Shown here: positions 58,705 to 64,000 of the stretch, piece by piece
Layout: the number at the start of each line of letters is the position of its first letter
How positions within the stretch are numbered: the stretch's first letter is position 1
DNA from: Entonaema liquescens
Taxonomy: Eukaryota > Ascomycota > Sordariomycetes > Xylariales > Xylariaceae
Assembly (NCBI GenBank): GCA_902805475.1
Contig: CADCSX010000006.1
Location: 3,162,001 to 3,226,000, forward strand
Length of the DNA: 64,000 nucleotides
Reading direction: 5' to 3'
Translations under genes and position numbers: made by a program
The notes under the pieces: generated by a model
Database searches by the model: none
The model's input: the letters and a program-made list of their open reading frames with translations, nothing else
What the model was told of the DNA's origin: nothing

Positions 58705-59365
58705 TCCGATAGCAAAGCGAACAACGATATCAATCTCCCAACTATTGTCCCTAGATAGTTACCAATAAAAGGTACCTACTTACTTAGTTAAATAAATTAA
58801 ACGCCACCCAAAATATCCAACTCAAATATATACCTAGCGTCGCAGATTCAAAACAGATAAATCAGAGTATCACCGAAAAGGAGGCGTTATGCCGCGGATA
58901 GATTGCCCTTAGGTAGGAAAATATGTGCGAATGTGGCTTGAAAGTGGGTTGCTCGACCGGACTCTCGGGTGTTCCATCCTGCCCGCTGCCCGGCGTCTTA
59001 CAAGGACGGGATCTACCAATGACGCTAAGTGCCGGGCGCACGAGGCCTACAGGATACGCATTGAAATTCTATCTAATACGTAGTGCACCGCCGCTTAAAC
59101 ATTTCGCGATGACGTATGCGTAGCCGTGGGGGGGAAACACCACATCTTAAATTTACAGTCTATAGTTATGTGAAGTTAATGATGTTGTCAAAGAAGGGAA
59201 TTAAAGTATAATTAATATTCGTGCTTATTCGACTCATCATGTCGATTTATAATATTTCATCCCTCATATCAACTGATGGGCGCATATGCAAGTGATAGCT
59301 CTTATTGAGTCCCAAGTTCTTAGCCTGAAAACGGTTATGTATTATCGAGTTATATATACAAATGC
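58705..59365. other. Intergenic region
   Basis: About 660 bp holding the promoter of the FAR-17a gene and the 3' flank of the cyclophilin gene. No gene recognised. Confidence 0.6.
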
Positions 59366-61294
59366 TTATGATATATCAATATTGAGGATCTTGATATCCT
59401 CCTCGGGCTTCTCCTTGTACGTTCGCACGTTCTCTATCTTATGGATCACGTCTAACCCCTGCACCGCTCTCCCGAATATCGTATGCTTATTATCAAGCCA
59501 CGGCGTCTTCTCCGTTGTGATGAAAAACTGGCTTCCGTTCGTATTCGGACCGGCGTTTGCCATACTGACAGTATAAGGCTTGTCATGTTTGAGAGTACTG
59601 AATTCATCCTCAAATTCCTTTCCCCATATACTCTCACCCCCCGTGCCATCGCCTAGAGGATCACCTCCTTGGATCATGAACTTGCGTATTACTCTGTGGA
59701 ATATGGTGTTGTTATAGTATCCACGTTTGGAATGAGTTACAAAGTTTTCGACGGCTTTCGGCGCAGCATCGGGGAAAAGACGGATATGAATATCTCCATA
59801 CGTCGTATGAAGGATGGCAGCCGTGCCAGTCTCACCCTCCTTTTTCTGTGCAGCCTTCTTAGGGTTTAATATGGTCGGTTTCTCGTTCTGCACGTCTCTT
59901 TCTGATCTGGATATCTCTTCGTCGTTCGTGAACATATAAAAGCGAACCTTCCCCACAGCTGTTGTGAAGAGTATTGGATCTCTTGCCTCTGACTCCTGCA
60001 AGAGAGGATTGCTTGAAGCAGCCATTGCTACAGTTGTAACTCCTTTCTTTTGAGGTTGTCCTTGGTATATAGCGAGGTTGACCGGACGTAAATGTTCGTC
60101 TTTCCCATACACCTTCACGACTTGGTTCGTGTATGTGTTCAGTACTTTAACACCAAGGATGGAGCCATATAAGATGAAGTGTCCTGATTCGTCGAAAATA
60201 ACGTTGACCTTGTTTCGAAGCAAAGATGACTCAATCTCGCGCTCCGCGGCTAATCTTCTTCCGAAGTCGACATCATCAAGCTTTTGCATAGCTGTCCCTG
60301 CTCGTTGCATCTCTTCAATGACCTCCAGAGATTCGTCGTAGGTCCGATATAGTTTAGCCGAAGCAAATTCGAAAACTCGAATCTTACGGTCAGGCATAGA
60401 GAATGTGACAAATTGATGACCTGAGGGTGATACCGTTAGAGAAACCGGTGTCGATTTCGCTTTCTTGAAATCGAAAAGATTGGTTGAGCTCTTGTATTGG
60501 AACACGTTTTCCGGTTTCTCGTAGTTAGCGCTTGGCGACCAATACTCGAGCATTCCGTTGTCGTCGGCAGATACCACACAGTCGTATGCATCATTAAAGG
60601 CCATTATTGACACGGGACTCCTATGCAGACCCTTGATGGTATGTATAGGAGTTTGGTTCTCCCCCCGCCCGTCGTATATGTAAATCAACGGTTTTGAATC
60701 ATCTGAGACTGCTAGCAGTGGTAACGAAGCGCCAAGTTTATGTACCCAGCAAACACATTTCGGAACATAATCGAGGGGAAGCATGGCGAGAAGGTCGAAA
60801 GTAATAACGTCGAAAATTTTGATGGTCTTATCAACGCCGGCTGTCGCAAAACTTCGTCCATCATAGCTGACTGACACAGACTGTACTTCACCCTGGTGAG
60901 CCTTGAATTCTTTGATAAACTCAATTCCTTGCTCAACCTTCTTCCAGAACTTGACGGCGCCATCAACGGATGTTGTAATAAGGAAATCAGAACGCGTAAC
61001 ATTTACGTAGGATAGTTGTTCCTTATGCATGAGAGATTTTGAGTATCGCGCCGACTTCGGTAGGGCCTCGATATAGAGCTTTTCGTGCGGTAAAACGCGT
61101 CGTTTCTTCTTAGGTGGTCCTGCTGTAGAGGGCAACTGAGGTCCCATATCATCATCTGAGGAGCTATCTAAGCATGAGAAGTTAGTTATACCATCTACAT
61201 TCACAGTAAATATATAAAGGGCCGTACCGTCGCCATTATTGTCAGCATTGTCAGCAATGTCAGTGTGACTTCTCTTATTCTTTACTTCCGCCAT
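59366..61294 (-). CDS. WD40-repeat cyclophilin (PPWD1/Cyp15-type peptidyl-prolyl isomerase)
   Basis: A nuclear, spliceosome-associated cis-trans prolyl isomerase in other eukaryotes. The gene reads as one open frame of 642 codons, but 61227-61168 has a perfect intron (GTACGG donor, TAACTAAC branch, TTAG acceptor) of 60 nt that is in frame. Removing it gives 622 residues and the expected acidic DSSSDDDMGP join. After an N-terminal nuclear-type signal (PPKKKRRV) come WD repeats (SYVNVTRSDFLITTSVDGAV, GRSFATAGVDKTIKIFDV, DCVVSADDNGMLEYW). The cyclophilin domain is at the C-terminus, about residues 470-622: ILHTTYGDIHIRLFPD, NNTIFHRVIRKFMIQGGD, GSQFFITTEKTPWLDNKHT. Catalytic Arg, Phe, Gln and Trp are all present, so activity is expected. 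Confidence 0.94.
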   Translation of the reverse strand: MAEVKNKRSHTDIADNADNNGDGTALYIFTVNVDGITNFSCLDSSSDDDMGPQLPSTAGPPKKKRRVLPHEKLYIEALPKSARYSKSLMHKEQLSYVNVTRSDFLITTSVDGAVKFWKKVEQGIEFIKEFKAHQGEVQSVSVSYDGRSFATAGVDKTIKIFDVITFDLLAMLPLDYVPKCVCWVHKLGASLPLLAVSDDSKPLIYIYDGRGENQTPIHTIKGLHRSPVSIMAFNDAYDCVVSADDNGMLEYWSPSANYEKPENVFQYKSSTNLFDFKKAKSTPVSLTVSPSGHQFVTFSMPDRKIRVFEFASAKLYRTYDESLEVIEEMQRAGTAMQKLDDVDFGRRLAAEREIESSLLRNKVNVIFDESGHFILYGSILGVKVLNTYTNQVVKVYGKDEHLRPVNLAIYQGQPQKKGVTTVAMAASSNPLLQESEARDPILFTTAVGKVRFYMFTNDEEISRSERDVQNEKPTILNPKKAAQKKEGETGTAAILHTTYGDIHIRLFPDAAPKAVENFVTHSKRGYYNNTIFHRVIRKFMIQGGDPLGDGTGGESIWGKEFEDEFSTLKHDKPYTVSMANAGPNTNGSQFFITTEKTPWLDNKHTIFGRAVQGLDVIHKIENVRTYKEKPEEDIKILNIDIS

Positions 61295-62809
61295 TTCGTT
61301 GGCGCGAGTCTTGTTAGATCACTTCCAAAGCGCGATCGGTGAAAAAGCTGTATAGAATTCGGAAATGCTAGATGTGGCTTTCGATTGAAATACTACGGAG
61401 GCTTGTATTAGAGCTCCTACCAATAAGAAACTTGGATTGATTAAGAGCAGGCCGTATTCTAGGCGAGGCTATGATAAGGCTGTGAACAGCTCTAAAAATT
61501 CCCCGGTGCTGCATGTTGTAAGCTTCTAATCTATGTAAGTAGAGCTAATCTAAACAATGGGTTAGGTAAGCTTTTCCCGTCCCATCGGTCCTTACGAATT
61601 CCGATATGGCATGAGGCAAACCCCAATTGCCCCACCTATTTAGGACTTGAGGCTTGTATTGTACAATAGTACAGGTAGTGTGTTGGTTCGCCGCACCCGC
61701 TTCCACAACCTTAGTGGCATAACTATGATAACCCCACGATCTAAAGGTGATAAACTACATGTAGGCGCACACTGTACAATATTATGATATACGATACCGA
61801 GCTTCCGGATTTTGAGGTTTTACGTATGAATATAACTAATATAAGAATTCAGAAACTTTTAACTAAATTGTTACTAGCGTAGGAATTCCAGTATCGGATA
61901 CCTATCGGATATAACCCCCCATCTTCTCTGTCTAACCCCCCCTTCCCCCCCCCAAGAGCTTGAGAGAAATAGCAACCAGTTAACGTTCCTCCTCTGTGCG
62001 AGAGCGGAAAGCGGGGTAGCACGTGTGGTGCATTATATACAGTATATAATTATTTGTTTGAATACTGTGACACATGTACGCTATCCTTTTTCTTTGGAAG
62101 CCGAGCCGTCGGGGCCCTTGTCCTCCTACCACATACAGCCTACGTGATCATCCCCGGTTCCAGTGCAGAGGGACTTGACCAATTCCAATCATCCTATGGG
62201 TTCCGGGACTAGCATTCCCGGGTCTTTGCAGAATGTGTGCTTACCATATCCTTTTGGCCAATATCCCCGTCGTTTCCGCTGGCCTTCCTACTGTACCTAG
62301 TCTTGGCCTTATCTTTCGCGCATTGCTGAACCAGAGATAGACAGAGAGAAGGAGAAAGAGAGGGTGTAGCAAGGCCTGGTATATTCGTCACTACCTATTA
62401 CTACCTGTCACTCCTGTCACTCCTGTCACTCCTATCACTCCTATCACTCCTGCAAGGTAGAGTGTTTTAAGGCACAAGAGCTATATAATATCAATCCCAA
62501 TTCCCTTTTCCCAATCCCAACCCCGGATCGTCCATAAAGTTGCCCTCCCACCATCACGAAAAGGATATTCTCTCGCAACCGACTTTTCGGGTCTGCAACT
62601 GAACTGCAACTGTGCCATCTCATCCTTCCTCTTGTCTTGCATTGGTCAGCGAGCCGTGTAACAATCCTTTCCAGTTAACAGCTGCCTCTCAAACAGAGAG
62701 TCCTGCATGTCGAATATGCGCCACAGTCGCCGTCGGAACGAGGGATATTGTGCTCGTACAATTTCCCACACTTAGGTCACTCACCTTCAGTAAGAGTCGT
62801 CGGCGTATA
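61295..62809. other. 1.5-kb divergent intergenic region
   Basis: Promoters of the cyclophilin gene and the last Zn2Cys6 gene. Contains C-runs at 61930-61950, a 9-bp minisatellite (62402-62452) and a pyrimidine-rich leader (62500-62800). No other gene recognised. Confidence 0.55.
62402..62452. repeat. 9-bp minisatellite CTCCTGTCA / CTCCTATCA
   Basis: At least four tandem 9-bp copies (two with G, then two with A at position 6) plus partial flanking copies, in the promoter region of the downstream transcription factor. Confidence 0.85.
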
Positions 62810-64000
62810 ATGCCCCGTCCGAAAAGACCCGGCGCACCTGAACCGAAAAGGAGAAGTCGAAATGGATGTTGGTATGTATACATATCATTCTTACTATTCG
62901 GGCGATTCTCCTACTGCGTTGTCGTGCTGACTCTCACATCAGGCCGTGTAAAAACCGTAAGATCAAATGCGGCGAGGAACGGCCCCATTGTTTAAAGTAC
63001 ATTGCTTCCATCCCATCTCAGATATCTGATTCCCTCTCCGAGAATATATAGCAACTAACAGCTCTTTGTTTGAAGTTGCCAGAGAACGGGTGAAAAATGT
63101 GACTATAGCATCCGCTTGAACTGGGAAGGTCGGAGGGGAAAGCGACCGGAGCCTGGTGTACTAGACTTCAGCCAGGAAGTCTTATCGCCGCCTCTGCCCG
63201 CCAGGGGGTTCAAGCTGGTGCATCAATATCCTTCACCTGACAACCCAGGGACACGAAGACTTGAGCCTCTCACCGGTCCACAAACTCAGCCAAAGCTCGA
63301 CCGTAGTAGGATACTTCCTCAGCTCGCAGTTCCTTCAGACAATCCATCATCTACGACTATCGGCGATACGGAACCGTTGCCTCCTAGCAAGCGCGCAAGG
63401 CTTGTATCGGACTTTCAGACTCCTGATCCGCAATCGGCGCATTCGATTGAACAGAGGCACAACTCAGCGGCCAGCTCGACCTTAGACTCGAGTGTAGCAT
63501 CTTTTAGGTTTACGTTTGGCTCTGGCCTAACTTCTGCCTCTCCTCTGACCCCTACTACATCGTCTACATACAGCGACGATGACCAACGCCACGCGAGCCG
63601 GAGACTTTCCGTAAATTCACTCTTGTCGATCCCTCCAGGTTCTCAAGCTCAGCAGGAAGAAGGAGTTGGGCGAGTAAGAACTAGCTTGCCGCCAATAGAC
63701 ACTCGGGCGCGTGCGTCGACAGAAGCAACCTATTACGGCATCGATCGCGGGTTTCCAGATCGTGACCTGGGTAAGAATGAAGACGCGATCGCTATTAGTG
63801 GGTCATCGCCACTACTGCAGCGCGAGTTCATGGAGCTCCCCTTTGAACCAAGCGATGATCTGGTTTGGACTGAATTCGGTTTCGGAGTCGAGACTAATGA
63901 GTTCATTGAGGAGGAGGGTGGATATTATTCAAAGCCGGTTTCGATATATATTCCTCGCAGCCTTGAGCCGCTTCCAGCACAGTAAGTGGGACGAGGGACA
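62810..64000 (+). CDS. Zn2Cys6 transcription factor (partial, C-terminus outside window)
   Basis: Exons visible: 62810-62871, 62943-62996 and 63076-63981, with a GTAAGT donor at 63982, so the gene continues beyond the right edge. The N-terminal zinc cluster is Cys20-x2-Cys23-x6-Cys30-x6-Cys37-x2-Cys40-x6-Cys47 (NGCWPCKNRKIKCGEE, RPHCLNCQRTGEKCDYS). Introns after codon 20 and inside the cluster were placed by matching this pattern: the acceptor at 63075 gives the second CxxC, whereas later acceptors do not. It is followed by SIRLNWEGRRGKRPEPG, a hallmark of one fungal factor family, then Pro/Ser-rich sequence (SPLTPTTSSTYS) and VSIYIPRSLEPLPAQ just before the donor. The single frame from 63116 to a stop at 63985 ignores the donor and is not the true end. 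Target genes unknown. Confidence 0.85.

Noticed and set aside
1..64000. CRISPR array, integrated phage, plasmid origin or bacterial operon
   Set aside because: Spliced eukaryotic genes throughout; no direct-repeat arrays with spacers.
1..64000. Secondary-metabolite gene cluster
   Set aside because: No polyketide synthase, NRPS, terpene cyclase or P450 was seen; the old yellow enzyme and Zn2Cys6 genes are not adjacent to each other or to such enzymes.

Overview
The window is nuclear DNA of a filamentous ascomycete (Pezizomycotina, probably Sordariomycetes). Genes are interrupted by short introns, mostly 48-130 nt, with GTAAGT/GTATGT-type donors and YAG acceptors. The gene content is typical of such fungi: the Cch1 calcium channel, a fungal HMG-box mating-type-like regulator, Zn2Cys6 transcription factors, an Mbd4-like glycosylase and a YqjM-class old yellow enzyme. 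I saw no prophage, CRISPR array, rRNA, convincing tRNA or intact transposon. Assignment to order or genus would be guesswork.

Layout. 1-5.3 kb: 5' three-quarters of the Cch1 gene (minus strand, running off the left edge). 7.3-10.0 kb: DDT/WHIM/PHD chromatin protein. 10-15.2 kb: gene-free leader before an HMG-box regulator (15.2-17.1). 18.2-21.9 kb: housekeeping cluster of SEC20, mitochondrial ribosomal protein mL53 and inorganic pyrophosphatase. 25.2-29.6 kb: Zn2Cys6 factor convergent with RTG2. 33.9-35.6 kb: fungal-specific SANT/Myb-like protein. 35.6-41.2 kb: gene-poor tract with one orphan exon-like segment. 41.3-50.7 kb: BTB protein, old yellow enzyme, a 54-aa Cys-rich protein, a 121-aa orphan, pyroglutamyl peptidase and a small membrane protein. 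50.9-61.3 kb: dense minus-strand run of Mbd4-like glycosylase, cytochrome c1, DAHP synthase, FAR-17a/AIG1 membrane protein and a WD40-cyclophilin. 62.8 kb to the right edge: start of a second Zn2Cys6 factor.

The genes are independent housekeeping and regulatory loci, with no evident biosynthetic cluster. Several touch mitochondria and metabolism (mL53, cytochrome c1, RTG2, pyrophosphatase, DAHP synthase) and several are chromatin or transcription factors, but that mix is ordinary for a fungal chromosome arm.

Most unusual observation: four genes (CCH1, SEC20, the SANT-like gene and the Mbd4-like gene) need a total of five reading-frame corrections. All five go in the same direction, each equals one missing base, and each lies at a short homopolymer, often inside a conserved motif. 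This looks like a systematic one-base-deletion error in the assembly rather than biology, but must be settled before any of the four is called a pseudogene. Several exons were recovered only by reading splice sites, including a whole 54-aa gene, the RTG2 C-terminal exon, a first exon consisting only of ATG, and an in-frame intron in the cyclophilin gene. I did not find a clearly new multi-gene system.
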